Origin: Syntrophaceae bacterium
GTDB lineage: Bacteria > Desulfobacterota > Syntrophia > Syntrophales > PHBD01
Length of the DNA stretch: 64,000 nucleotides
Assembly: GCA_013177825.1 (NCBI GenBank)
Contig: JABLXX010000003.1
Span: forward strand, 248,001-312,000
Direction: 5' to 3'
Positions within the stretch are counted from its first letter, which is position 1. Each line of letters starts with the position of its first letter. The position numbers were made by a program, and so were the translations under genes. Below the pieces are notes generated by a model. It searched no databases. It worked only from the letters and a program-made list of their open reading frames with translations, and was not told where the DNA came from. This document shows positions 1 to 9,928 of this stretch, piece after piece.

Positions 1-1
1 C

Positions 2-298
2 GCCGACGCCCGCCGCCGGCTCAGGGTGATGGAGGAGACCCAGGACGGATTCCGGATCGCCGAGGAAGACCTGGCGATCCGCGGCCCCGGCGAGTTTCTG
101 GGAACCCGCCAGTCGGGCCTGCCGGACTTCCGGGTGGCCGACATCGTCCGGGACGGGAGGATCCTCGCCGAGGCCCGCGCCGACGCATTTGCAACGGCCG
201 AGCGGGATCCCGGCCTGGAGAAGCCGGAGCATGCCCTCCTGAAGGAGGTGCTCCTGAAGCGGTGGCACGGCCGGCTCGAGCTGGCCCGGGTCGGATAA
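2..298 (+). CDS. recG: ATP-dependent DNA helicase RecG, C-terminal part
   Basis: This is the 3' end of a gene cut by the left edge of the window; about 98 residues are visible. The segment EEDLAIRGPGEFLGTRQSG and the tail ending in KEVLLKRW...LELARVG match the last part of RecG, the branch-migrating helicase that remodels stalled forks and Holliday junctions. No helicase motifs beyond the final domain are in view, so the call rests on this C-terminal block. A small hairpin (307-330) follows the stop codon, and the phosphatase gene starts about 70 nt downstream on the same strand. Confidence 0.85.
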   Translation, partial: ADARRRLRVMEETQDGFRIAEEDLAIRGPGEFLGTRQSGLPDFRVADIVRDGRILAEARADAFATAERDPGLEKPEHALLKEVLLKRWHGRLELARVG

Positions 299-304
299 AA
301 CGGG

Positions 305-332
305 AAGGGGACGGATTATTGTCTGTCCCCTC
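305..332 (+). repeat. Small hairpin of the GGGGACAGG family after recG
   Basis: GGGGACGGA and TCTGTCCCC form a 9-nt inverted repeat (one G-T pair) around a 6-nt loop, about 10 nt after the recG stop. The same arms recur after aspC (31627-31650) and after metK (32168-32193). There is no T-run here, so it is a poor intrinsic terminator; a transcript 3'-end or small dispersed repeat is more likely. Confidence 0.55.
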
Positions 333-370
333 AGGCACGACTTTGAACAACCTGAAGGTGAGGATTGCAG

Positions 371-1015
371 ATGATGGAAGCAGACTTGTTGATCTTTGAC
401 CTCGACGGCACGCTCGTGTCCTCCGGGGGAGACATCGCCGCCTCGGTGAACGCCACCCTCCGGCGCCTGGGCCTGCCGGAGAGGCCCGCCGGGGAGATTC
501 TCCGGTTCGTCGGCGACGGGGTGCGCCTGTTGATCGAACGCAGCCTGGGCGGACTGGACGGCGGGCGTTTCGACGAGGCACTGGAGATTTTCGGCGCCCA
601 TTATAGGGAGCACATGCTGGACACGACCCGCCCGTACCCCGGCATCGAGGAGGCACTCCGCCACTTCGCGGGCAAGCGCAAGGTGATCCTGACGAACAAG
701 CGACACGCCTTCGCCCGTCCCATCGCGGACGCCCTGGGGCTTGCGGAACATTTCGACGAGGTGATCGGTGCCGACAGTACCCCCTACACGAAGCCCGATC
801 TCCGCCTGCTGGACCTGGTGACCCGGCGTTTCGGCGTCCTGCCGGGACGGACGGCGGTCATCGGGGACGGCGTCAACGACGTTCTCCTGGCCAGGAACGG
901 CGGGGCCTTGAGCTGCGCTTACCTGAACGGCCTGACCCCCCGGGACTCGCTCCTGGCCCTGAATCCCGACTGTACTTACGAGGATCCGGCGGAGCTCGTG
1001 ACACTGCTCCGCTGA
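371..1015 (+). CDS. HAD-family phosphatase, phosphoglycolate phosphatase-like
   Basis: The protein has about 214 residues. HAD motif I (FDLDGTLVS) lies near the N-terminus with the nucleophilic Asp, motif II is ILTNK near the middle, and motif IV is IGDGVNDVLLA near the C-terminus. Length and the alpha-helical cap fit the Gph/PPase-like subfamily, which removes phosphate from small metabolites such as 2-phosphoglycolate. The exact substrate cannot be read from sequence. ATG at 371 is preferred because GGTGAGG sits 7 nt upstream; TTG at 365 and ATG at 374 are alternatives. It lies between recG and tilS on the same strand. Confidence 0.8.
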   Translation: MMEADLLIFDLDGTLVSSGGDIAASVNATLRRLGLPERPAGEILRFVGDGVRLLIERSLGGLDGGRFDEALEIFGAHYREHMLDTTRPYPGIEEALRHFAGKRKVILTNKRHAFARPIADALGLAEHFDEVIGADSTPYTKPDLRLLDLVTRRFGVLPGRTAVIGDGVNDVLLARNGGALSCAYLNGLTPRDSLLALNPDCTYEDPAELVTLLR

Positions 1016-1049
1016 GCACGCCGGCGGCCGATGCCGGCAAGGATGAGAG

Positions 1050-2462
1050 ATGGACCCGTTCCTGCGCAGGATTTCCCGGACCATCGACCGCCATGCCATG
1101 ATCGGGGATGGTGAGCGGGTTCTGGTGGCCGTCTCCGGCGGTGCCGACTCGGTGGCCCTCCTGGAGGCGCTCTGCCGTCTCGCCGGCCGCCGGAAATGGA
1201 CGCTGTCGGCGGCCCACCTCAATCACGGCCTTCGAGGCATGGAGGCGGACCGGGACGAATCGTTCGTGAGGACCCTGGCGCACCGGACGGGGGTGCCCCT
1301 GGCCTGCCGGCGCCTGGAGCCGGGGAGCCTGCGGGAACGCCAGGGGCGGTCCCTCGAGGAAGCGGCCCGGGACGCCCGCTACGGTTTTCTCCGGGATGCC
1401 GCCGAATCGTCGGGCGCCGGCCGGATCGCCCTGGGCCATCACCGCGGGGACCAGGCGGAGACGGTCCTCATGAACCTGATCGGGGGAGCCGGCATCGACG
1501 GCCTGAAGGGCATGCTGCCCGTCCGGGACGGCCTTTATGTGCGCCCGCTCCTGTTCACTCCCCGGAGGGAGATCGACGAATTCCTGGAGAGGGAAGGACT
1601 CCCCTTCCGGGAGGACGCGACAAACCGGGACCAGCGGTTTCTCAGGAACCGGATCCGGCGGGACCTCCTGCCGCATCTTGCCGCCCGTTACAACCGCCGG
1701 ACCGAGGAGGGGCTGGCCCGGCTGGCGGACATCGCCCGCCGGGAGAACGATTTCCTGGAGCGGGCCGTCCGGGAGGCTCTGGAGCGGCTCGGCCTGGAGC
1801 GAACCGGGTCGCCTGTCGAAATGGTCCTGGACGACCTGGCGGGCCTGCACCCGGCGCTACGGTACCGGATCGTGAAGACTCTCCTGGACGGCCTGGCTGC
1901 GGGTCGGAGGGTGGGCCACGGGCACGCGGAGGCGGTGCTGGCCCTGGCGGAAGGCCTCCGGCCCCAGGGGGTGCTCCATCTTCCAGGCGGCGTCACGGCC
2001 GTCCGGGAATACGGCAGGCTGCTCCTCTGGACCCGGGTTCCGGAAAACGCCGGATATGAATATCCCGTGGCCGTGCCGGGACGGATCGCCATTCCCGAGG
2101 CGGGATGCCGCCTCCATGTCTCACTGGCTGACCCTCCATGGGAGACGGGAACCGGCCGGGTTGCGCTGTTCGATGCGGAGAAGGTCGCCTTACCCCTGGC
2201 GGTCAGGGCCGCACGTCCCGGGGACCGCATCCGCCCCCTTGGGCTCGGGGGGACGAAAAAGCTCCAGGACGTGTTCACCGACCGGAAGGTTCCCCGGTCC
2301 CGTCGATCCGTCGCACCGGTTCTCGAGGATCGCGGGGGAATCCTCTGGGTGGCGGGCATCTGCCGCGACGACCGGGCCCGGGTGACGGAGGAGACGCAAC
2401 ACGCCCTCCGGGTGGAGATCGAGGAGACACCGCCGGATGCGCCGCCATCGCAAAGTGTTTGA
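1050..2462 (+). CDS. tilS: tRNA(Ile)-lysidine synthase
   Basis: TilS modifies C34 of the AUA-reading tRNA-Ile to lysidine using ATP and lysine, which changes its decoding from AUG to AUA. The PP-loop SGGADS is at residues 29-34, followed by AAHLNHGLRG and later LGHHRGDQAETVLMNLIGGAGIDGLKGM, typical of the N-type ATP pyrophosphatase domain. The 470-residue length includes the substrate-binding and C-terminal TilS domains (RPGDRIRPLG...KKLQDVFTDRKVP near residues 395-420). A GGATGAGAG ribosome site precedes the ATG. It is followed by ftsH, a common neighbour of tilS in many bacteria. Confidence 0.95.
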   Translation: MDPFLRRISRTIDRHAMIGDGERVLVAVSGGADSVALLEALCRLAGRRKWTLSAAHLNHGLRGMEADRDESFVRTLAHRTGVPLACRRLEPGSLRERQGRSLEEAARDARYGFLRDAAESSGAGRIALGHHRGDQAETVLMNLIGGAGIDGLKGMLPVRDGLYVRPLLFTPRREIDEFLEREGLPFREDATNRDQRFLRNRIRRDLLPHLAARYNRRTEEGLARLADIARRENDFLERAVREALERLGLERTGSPVEMVLDDLAGLHPALRYRIVKTLLDGLAAGRRVGHGHAEAVLALAEGLRPQGVLHLPGGVTAVREYGRLLLWTRVPENAGYEYPVAVPGRIAIPEAGCRLHVSLADPPWETGTGRVALFDAEKVALPLAVRAARPGDRIRPLGLGGTKKLQDVFTDRKVPRSRRSVAPVLEDRGGILWVAGICRDDRARVTEETQHALRVEIEETPPDAPPSQSV

Positions 2463-2568
2463 AATGGCGAAACGGTTATTGTAAGGAAGGAGCAAATTCA
2501 GGGATGCGTCGGTGTGGCGCATCCATACTTTTCCCAAGGCCGGGAACGGCAAGAGAGGAACGAACCCT

Positions 2569-4404
<1,836 letters not shown>

Positions 4405-4551
4405 ACCGGACCCGGACGGTTGAAGAAGCGAGGCGGCAGGCCTTTATAGCCTGGCCGCGGTTCGTCCCCGTTCTCCTGCGGAATCCCCAGGAAGATAGCG
4501 GCATTCGAGTCCTGCAGGCCGTTTCCGAACGGCCTGCCCACGGTGTAACGT

Positions 4552-5784
4552 ATGCGGAATCCCCGTATTCTCCATTGTCCGACGCCCGCAGACGCCCGGG
4601 AGATCCTCCGGCGCACGGGCTGCGATCCCTGGGGAATCGAAGCGATGGTGCACAAGATGACGGGGCTGGCCGTTCTCCTGGAAAAGCTGCCCTGCCGGGA
4701 CGCCAACATCCTCAAGCAGGAGATGCTCTCCGTGGGGGGGGACGCGGCGGTGGCCCGGGGGACCGTCGCCTGCAGCCTGCCGTCCACGGACGTGGTCCTC
4801 ATGGGGACCGTCAAGCAGCTCCGGCGGTTCGCCGAAAAAATGGGCTTCCAGCCTTTTGGCCTGAAAACGCTGGCGGACGAGATCCCGGCGCTCCTGGAGA
4901 GGCACTTCCGGGACCGTCACCTCCTCCGGGCCGGGAAATGGGAGATGACGCTGGGAGGGCGGACCCTCGTCATGGGGATCCTGAACGTCACCCCCGACTC
5001 CTTTTCCGACGGCGGGCGCTGCCTGGAGCCGGAGACGGCCGTGGCCCGGGCGTGGCAGCTGGTCGAGGAGGGTGCCGACCTGATCGACATCGGGGGGGAA
5101 TCGACCCGGCCGGGATCGGAACCCGTTCTTCTGGATGAGGAACTCCGGCGGGTGATTCCCGTCGTCGAGGCCCTGGCGCGGCAGTTCCCCGTACCGCTGT
5201 CGGTGGATACGACAAAGGCGGAAGTGGCCCGGCGGGCCGTCGAGGCCGGTGCGGCCGTGGTCAACGACGTCAGCGCCATGACCTTTGACCGGGACATGGC
5301 CGGGGTCGTGGCGGAGACCGGTGCGGCGGTGTCGCTGATGCACATCCGCGGCGTTCCGAGGGACATGCAGTCGGCCTACGTACCCTATGAGTCCGTGCCG
5401 GGAGACATGATCGCATTTCTCCGTGAGCGGATGGAGGCGGCCGCCTCGGCCGGCGTCCCGGAGGAGCGGATCCTGGTGGACCCGGGGTTCGGTTTCGGCA
5501 AGAGCGATCGCGACAACTGGCGGATTCTCCGCCACCTGGAGGAATTCCGGTCCCTCGGCAGGCCCGTTCTGGTGGGAGTGTCCCGGAAGGCCTCCATCGG
5601 CCGGGCGACGGGAGACCCCCCGGCGGAGCGGCTGGAAGGGACCGCCGCCGCCGTCGCGGCGGCCATTCTGAACGGAGCCGCCATGGTCCGGGTCCATGAC
5701 GTGAAGGCCATGAAGAAAGTCGCCGCCGTCGCCGACGCGGTCCGCCGGGAAGGCGCCGGGAACGAAACGGGAGATAATCCGTGA
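4552..5784 (+). CDS. folP: Dihydropteroate synthase with N-terminal extension
   Basis: FolP condenses 6-hydroxymethyl-7,8-dihydropterin pyrophosphate with p-aminobenzoate in folate synthesis. The barrel signature MGILNVTPDSFSDGG is at residues 141-155, followed by DIGGESTRPG and later VDPGFGFGK and VGVSRKASIG. The protein is 410 residues long, whereas typical bacterial FolP has about 270-290. The extra 125 N-terminal residues show no catalytic motif I recognise. No clear ribosome site precedes the ATG, but the extension reads as real protein. The stop overlaps the GTG start of acpS by 4 nt, so translation is probably coupled. Confidence 0.92.
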   Translation: MRNPRILHCPTPADAREILRRTGCDPWGIEAMVHKMTGLAVLLEKLPCRDANILKQEMLSVGGDAAVARGTVACSLPSTDVVLMGTVKQLRRFAEKMGFQPFGLKTLADEIPALLERHFRDRHLLRAGKWEMTLGGRTLVMGILNVTPDSFSDGGRCLEPETAVARAWQLVEEGADLIDIGGESTRPGSEPVLLDEELRRVIPVVEALARQFPVPLSVDTTKAEVARRAVEAGAAVVNDVSAMTFDRDMAGVVAETGAAVSLMHIRGVPRDMQSAYVPYESVPGDMIAFLRERMEAAASAGVPEERILVDPGFGFGKSDRDNWRILRHLEEFRSLGRPVLVGVSRKASIGRATGDPPAERLEGTAAAVAAAILNGAAMVRVHDVKAMKKVAAVADAVRREGAGNETGDNP

Positions 5785-6200
5785 TCGCCGGCATGGGCAT
5801 CGACCTGGTGGAGGTCCGGCGGATCGACCGGCTCCTCGAGAAATGGGGGGACCGTTTCACGGGCCGGTTCTTTGCCCCCGGGGAGGTCGCCTACTGCGGC
5901 CGCAAGGCCCGCCCGGCCATCCACTACGCCGCTCGCTTCGCCGCCAAGGAGTCCTTCCTGAAGAGCCTGGGGATCGGTCTGGGGATGGGGGTGCACCTGC
6001 GGGACATCGAGGTATCCAGGGACCGGCGGGGGAAGCCGGCCCTGGTGCTGCACGGACAAGCCGCTTCCATGCTGGCGGAGCGGGGCGTCCGGGCCGTCCA
6101 TCTGAGCCTGACCCATACGGCGGAGCATGCGGCGGCCGCGGTGATCCTGGAAGGGGGAGCAAAACGGAAGACGGAGCGAAAACAATATGTCCGGAAGTGA
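5781..6200 (+). CDS. acpS: Holo-[acyl-carrier-protein] synthase
   Basis: AcpS moves the 4'-phosphopantetheine arm from CoA to a serine of apo-ACP. The N-terminal GMGIDLVEV carries the metal-binding Asp (D8), and FAAKESFLKSLGIG carries the conserved Glu and Lys. The 139-residue length is slightly above the usual 120-130. The GTG start overlaps folP by 4 nt, and the 3' end overlaps tsaE by 14 nt, giving a tightly packed folP-acpS-tsaE operon. The stretch HLSLTHTAEHAAAAVI near the C-terminus is typical of the family. Confidence 0.95.
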   Translation: MIAGMGIDLVEVRRIDRLLEKWGDRFTGRFFAPGEVAYCGRKARPAIHYAARFAAKESFLKSLGIGLGMGVHLRDIEVSRDRRGKPALVLHGQAASMLAERGVRAVHLSLTHTAEHAAAAVILEGGAKRKTERKQYVRK

Positions 6201-6675
6201 CAGGCTGATCCTCGAAACGAAAAACGCAGACGTGACCCGTGCCCTGGGACGGCTGCTCGGCACGGTCCTGAAGGCCGGCGACGTCGTGGCCCTTACGGGG
6301 GAACTGGGAGCGGGCAAGACCTGCCTGACCCAGGGGATCGCCGAAGGACTGGGCATCTCCGGGGAATATCGCATTACCAGCCCCACGTTCACGCTGGTAA
6401 ACGAATATCCGGGGCGCCTGACCCTGTATCACGTCGATGTCTATCGCCTGGCCGGTCAGGCGGACCTGTACGATCTCGGCTTCGACGAGTTTTCCGAGGG
6501 ACGGGGGGTCGTCGTCATCGAGTGGGCCGAGAAAATCCGCGAATCCGTCCCCGAGGGAGCGCTCTGGATTTTCCTCTCCTATGTGGACGATGCGACGCGG
6601 CGGATCGAGATCGCCGCGCCAGAGGAAATCCCTTGCAAAAATGACCTTGTTGAACTATGTAACCGCACCCCCTGA
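6187..6675 (+). CDS. tsaE: tRNA threonylcarbamoyladenosine biosynthesis ATPase TsaE
   Basis: TsaE is the small ATPase that works with TsaB and TsaD to form t6A37 in ANN-decoding tRNAs. Walker A GELGAGKT is at residues 38-45, preceded by GDVVALT, and [12 protein letters not shown] and the YHVDVYRL block follow, all characteristic. The length of 162 residues is normal. The start lies inside the acpS 3' end (14-nt overlap). Its partner tsaB is about 19 kb downstream at 25900. Confidence 0.93.
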   Translation: MSGSDRLILETKNADVTRALGRLLGTVLKAGDVVALTGELGAGKTCLTQGIAEGLGISGEYRITSPTFTLVNEYPGRLTLYHVDVYRLAGQADLYDLGFDEFSEGRGVVVIEWAEKIRESVPEGALWIFLSYVDDATRRIEIAAPEEIPCKNDLVELCNRTP

Positions 6676-6713
6676 GGGGGCATCAAACGGACTGCCGGAG
6701 GGCGTTTTTTGGT

Positions 6714-7934
6714 ATGGGGCTGATCGTTCATAAATACGGCGGCACATCGGTGGCCGACCTGGAAAAAATCGAAAACGTAGCCCGGAAAGTAATCCGGACA
6801 AAAGAGACGGGGAATGAGGTGGTTGTGGTCCTCTCCGCCATGGCCGGGGAAACGGACCGCCTGATCGCCCTCGCCCAGAAGGCGGCGGACGAACCGGATC
6901 CGCGGGAATACGACTCCCTGATCTCCACGGGCGAGCAGGTCACGGTGACGCTCCTGGCGATGGTGCTGAACCGCATGGGATACCGCGCCAAATCGTTCCT
7001 GGGGACGCAGGTGAAGGTCCACACGGACCAGGCCTTCAAAAAGGCCCGGATCATGGAGATCGACCGGAAGGCGCTCAAGGACGAGCTGAAGAAGGGGACG
7101 ATCTGCGTCGTCGCCGGTTTTCAGGGTGTCGATTCCGAGGGAAACATCACGACCCTCGGGCGGGGCGGCTCGGACACGAGCGCCGTGGCCCTGGCGGCCG
7201 CTCTCGGAGCCGATTTCTGCGACATCTACACGGACGTGGACGGCGTCTATACGACCGATCCGAACATCTGCCCCCAGGCCAAGCGCCTCAGCAAAATCTC
7301 CTATGACGAAATGCTGGAAATGGCCCGGGCGGGCGCCAAGGTGCTTCAGCCCCGGTCGGTGGAGATGGCGAAGAAGTACAATGTGCCCGTCTATGTAAAA
7401 TCGACGTTCACGGACGAAGGGGGAACCCTGGTGACGAAGGAGGACAAGGACATGGAAAAGGAAGTGGTCTCCGGGGTTACGTACGACCGGGATCAGGCGA
7501 AGTTCACCGTGGTCCGCGTGCCCGATCGGCCCGGCGTTGCGGCCCGGCTGTTCACACCCCTGGCGGATAACAATATCGTGGTGGACATGATCATTCAGAA
7601 CGCCAGTATCGAGGGCTTTACGGACCTGAGTTTCACCGTCTCCCGCAAGGAAGTGAAGACGGCCCGGGAACTCATCGAGAAGGCCGCCCGGGATGTCGGG
7701 TCGGAGCGGGTGGAAGTGGACGAGAACGTCTCGAAGGTCTCCATCGTCGGGGTCGGCATGATCAGCCATTCCGGTGTCGCCGCCAGGATGTTCGCCACCC
7801 TCGCCAAGGAAGGCATCAACATCGAGATGATCAGCACGTCGGAGATCAAGATCTCCTGCGTGATGCACGCGAAATACACGGAATTGGCCGTGATGGCGTT
7901 GCATGAGGCCTTCCAATTGGAGCAGCGCTCCTAG
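6714..7934 (+). CDS. lysC: Aspartate kinase
   Basis: LysC phosphorylates L-aspartate, the first step to lysine, threonine, methionine and diaminopimelate. KYGGTSV is at residues 8-14; [24 protein letters not shown] is the kinase signature region; two C-terminal ACT domains (about residues 265-400) bear the allosteric amino-acid site. The length of 406 residues matches monofunctional bacterial aspartate kinases. GGAGGG lies about 11 nt before the ATG. The leader to tsaE is only 38 nt, too short for a lysine riboswitch. Later pathway enzymes in this window are asd (28257) and metK (32201). Confidence 0.95.
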   Translation: MGLIVHKYGGTSVADLEKIENVARKVIRTKETGNEVVVVLSAMAGETDRLIALAQKAADEPDPREYDSLISTGEQVTVTLLAMVLNRMGYRAKSFLGTQVKVHTDQAFKKARIMEIDRKALKDELKKGTICVVAGFQGVDSEGNITTLGRGGSDTSAVALAAALGADFCDIYTDVDGVYTTDPNICPQAKRLSKISYDEMLEMARAGAKVLQPRSVEMAKKYNVPVYVKSTFTDEGGTLVTKEDKDMEKEVVSGVTYDRDQAKFTVVRVPDRPGVAARLFTPLADNNIVVDMIIQNASIEGFTDLSFTVSRKEVKTARELIEKAARDVGSERVEVDENVSKVSIVGVGMISHSGVAARMFATLAKEGINIEMISTSEIKISCVMHAKYTELAVMALHEAFQLEQRS

Positions 7935-7990
7935 GGTGGGCGACCCTTGAAAAAGGCCGGATGCGTCGTTGTGCTTCGGCCCTCGTCGCT

Positions 7991-8066
7991 GCGACGTACG
8001 TGCAAAGTACGTCTCACTCCTTGGACCTCGCACGCCTCGCCTGCGGCCATTTTGAAGGGTCGCCGG
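7991..8066. repeat. Repeat unit A, copy 1
   Basis: 76 bp beginning GCGACGTACG and ending GGGTCGCCGG, matching 8199-8274 at all but one position (8022). It contains the perfect inverted repeat GACGTAC/GTACGTC at 7993-8013. Confidence 0.85.
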
Positions 8067-8081
8067 GGCGCAGGCAAAAAT

Positions 8082-8104
8082 AAATCTGATTTGAAATCAG
8101 ATTT
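8082..8104. repeat. Perfect AT-rich hairpin between repeat copies
   Basis: AAATCTGATTT and AAATCAGATTT are 11-nt perfect arms separated by a single G. It follows repeat unit A copy 1 by 15 nt, just as a related hairpin follows copy 2. Confidence 0.7.
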
Positions 8105-8198
8105 TATATTTGCGCGATTTACGCTCCTTGCCTGCGGGCATTTTGCGGAGCCACCCGGAGTGGGAAAGGCGCCGGCAAAACGACCAAATCTTGGCATC

Positions 8199-8274
8199 GC
8201 GACGTACGTGCAAAGTACGTCTCACTCCTCGGACCTCGCACGCCTCGCCTGCGGCCATTTTGAAGGGTCGCCGG
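8199..8274. repeat. Repeat unit A, copy 2
   Basis: 76 bp copy of 7991-8066 in the same orientation with one mismatch (C at 8230 for T at 8022). It is followed 8 nt later by the hairpin at 8283-8313. Confidence 0.85.
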
Positions 8275-8282
8275 CGGGACGG

Positions 8283-8317
8283 ACATCAATCCGATTTCAA
8301 ACCGGATTGATGTTTTG
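8283..8317 (+). terminator. Hairpin with T-rich tail after repeat copy 2
   Basis: ACATCAATCCG and CGGATTGATGT form a perfect 11-bp stem that extends inward by three more pairs across one mismatch. TTTTG follows. It may act as an intrinsic terminator for read-through from lysC, though the stop of lysC is 350 nt upstream. Confidence 0.45.
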
Positions 8318-8443
8318 TCTGGCGTTGATTCATCGGATCAGCGCTTGTGACAACACGTCGAATCAGCCTCACGGAACCCGGTCTTCACCGGAGCCGGGAG
8401 GCCGTTATCTCCCCTTGCAACGATACAGCCGTTCCCGGAAACC

Positions 8444-9061
8444 ATGCGTGTCTTGCGTATGCTCCGGAAAATTCTGGATATCCCGCTGACGGAAAGCCAG
8501 CGCGAAGGCTCGGCGGCGCTGTTCCTGCTGGCCGTGGCGGTCCTTCTCGTTTCCCGTTTTATGTCGCCCGAGCCCGCTCCCCGGGCAGTGCTCTCCGGAG
8601 ACGAGCGCTCCGGTTCCGTCGTGGCGGTCGTCGACGGCGCTGATGGCGCGGCGGGGGTGTATTTCCTGCCGGAAGGAGCCACCCGTGGGGACTTCGGGAA
8701 GCGGGCCGGCATTCCGGCGGATGCGTGGCGGGACGGGACGAATCCGGACCGGGCGCTTGCATCCGGAACGGTCATCCTGTGGAAAGGCCGTGCTTCCGGC
8801 GAGGCGCCGCATTTTGTTTCCCTGGACGCTCCGCGGCGTCTGGCCCTGGGGCTGCCTGTCGACGTGAACCGCTCGACCGGGGAGGAGTTGGCGCTGGTTC
8901 CGGGCATCGGACCGCGGACGGCGGAGGCGATTCTCCGCTTTCGGGAGCAGCGGGGAAGAATCCATCGCCTGGAGGAGTTGAAATCGATCCGGGGAATCAA
9001 GGAGAAGCGGCTGCGGAAACTGCGGCCTTATCTGGCGGTTCTGCCGGAGGGGCGTTTGTAA
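8444..9061 (+). CDS. ComEA-like helix-hairpin-helix protein
   Basis: A 205-residue protein with one membrane segment near residues 25-42 (ALFLLAVAVLLVS). The C-terminal 65 residues are a tandem helix-hairpin-helix unit: VDVNRSTGEELALVPGIGPRTAEAILRFRE followed by LEELKSIRGIKEKRLRKLRPYL. This is the DNA-binding fold of ComEA, the competence DNA receptor, and of related small envelope proteins. The domain between residues 50 and 130 is not recognised. No other competence genes are nearby, so a DNA-uptake role is not shown. ATG at 8459 is an alternative start. Confidence 0.75.
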   Translation: MRVLRMLRKILDIPLTESQREGSAALFLLAVAVLLVSRFMSPEPAPRAVLSGDERSGSVVAVVDGADGAAGVYFLPEGATRGDFGKRAGIPADAWRDGTNPDRALASGTVILWKGRASGEAPHFVSLDAPRRLALGLPVDVNRSTGEELALVPGIGPRTAEAILRFREQRGRIHRLEELKSIRGIKEKRLRKLRPYLAVLPEGRL

Positions 9062-9093
9062 AAAAGCGGCGGACCGCCTGCCGGGAGAGCGCC

Positions 9094-9699
9094 TTATTTG
9101 CGGTAAGTGTCCAGGTAGGAAAGGACCCGCTGCACGTACTGCTGGGTCTCCCGGTAGGGGGGAATGCCGCCGTAGCGCTGGACGGCTTTCTCGCCGGCGT
9201 TGTAGGCCGCCAGGGCCAGCCGGAGATCGCCGTTGAAGAGCTGGATCAGGTAGCGGAGATAGCGGACTCCGCCGTCGATGTTCTTTTGCGGGTGGAAGGA
9301 ATCGTCGACCTGAAGCGATGAGGCCGTGGCTGGCATGAGCTGCATGAGGCCCCGGGCTCCCTTCGGAGAAACGGCCTGGTGGTTGAAATTCGACTCGGCT
9401 TTGATGACCGCCTTGATCAGTGCCGGGTCCATCCCGTGCTTCCGGGCCGACTGGGTGATGATCGGGTCGTACTTGGTGATGTCCCGCGCGATTTTGCGGT
9501 TGAAGAGAACCCGCGGCTCTCTCATGATCAGCGTATATTTTTTGTTTGTGTCGGTGGGAACGTTCGTGAGGTGAATAATCCCGGTCTCGTCCACGTATTT
9601 GTAGATGTCCGCCGCGACGTCGCCCGGCAGGGCAGGTAGAATAAGGAGCAGGGCAAGAACCATCCATCCGCCCCGCGTTACGTGCTTCGTTGCCGGCAT
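9094..9699 (-). CDS. Lytic transglycosylase (SLT) with DUF4124-like N-domain
   Basis: A periplasmic murein lytic transglycosylase of 201 residues. A signal peptide or anchor (WMVLALLLILPALPG) is followed by DIYKYVDETGIIHLTNVPTD, a DUF4124-type segment that often precedes SLT domains. The SLT domain has the catalytic Glu in IKAESNFN (near residue 102), then SPKGARGLMQLMPATA and ALAAYNAG. It cleaves peptidoglycan glycan strands to 1,6-anhydro products. ATG at 9699 is chosen because GAGAGG lies 5 nt upstream; GTG at 9705 is possible. It is transcribed away from the carboxylase genes. Confidence 0.85.
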   Translation of the reverse strand: MPATKHVTRGGWMVLALLLILPALPGDVAADIYKYVDETGIIHLTNVPTDTNKKYTLIMREPRVLFNRKIARDITKYDPIITQSARKHGMDPALIKAVIKAESNFNHQAVSPKGARGLMQLMPATASSLQVDDSFHPQKNIDGGVRYLRYLIQLFNGDLRLALAAYNAGEKAVQRYGGIPPYRETQQYVQRVLSYLDTYRK

Positions 9700-9782
9700 A
9701 TCCACCTCTCAAGCCCGGTATGTTAAGAGACCGCGGATGGGAATGCAAGCATTTTCAGGGGGATTACGGGATGATATCCTTC

Positions 9783-9811
9783 TTGACATATAAATTGATA
9801 CTGAGTATAAG
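9783..9811 (+). promoter_or_regulatory. Sigma-70-like promoter for the biotin carboxylase genes
   Basis: TTGACA (9783-9788), a 17-nt spacer and TATAAG (9806-9811) form a near-consensus promoter in the gap between the leftward transglycosylase and the rightward biotin carboxylase gene, leaving a leader of roughly 110 nt. Confidence 0.65.
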
Positions 9812-9928
9812 GTCACGCTCGATTATCAGCAGGTCCAGATCTCTCCACGTTTATCGGAATGTCGCAGCATCCATCCGTTGCAAACGAACACAAGAGGAGA
9901 AATGGGCCTTCCATCGGAAAGGCGGAAT

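Larger units (their letters stand above)
7935..8443. repeat. Intergenic block of interspersed repeats
   Basis: A gap of about 510 bp with no convincing gene. It contains two 76-bp direct copies (7991-8066 and 8199-8274, one mismatch), a diverged third piece around 8113-8160 sharing the TGCGGGCATTTTGCGG part, and two AT-rich hairpins (8082-8104 and 8283-8313). Open frames crossing it on both strands encode only the repeated sequence. Each 76-bp unit has an inner hairpin, GACGTAC-N7-GTACGTC. Confidence 0.8.

Noticed and set aside
6676-6713. Lysine riboswitch before lysC
   Set aside because: The gap is only 38 nt, far too short for the L-box.
7991-8274. CRISPR array
   Set aside because: Only two long copies with a 132-bp gap and no cas genes.
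7931-8489. Small proteins on both strands in the gap after lysC
   Set aside because: The frames consist of the 76-bp repeat and its flanks, giving duplicated Arg/Ser/Thr-rich peptides; this is repeat DNA.
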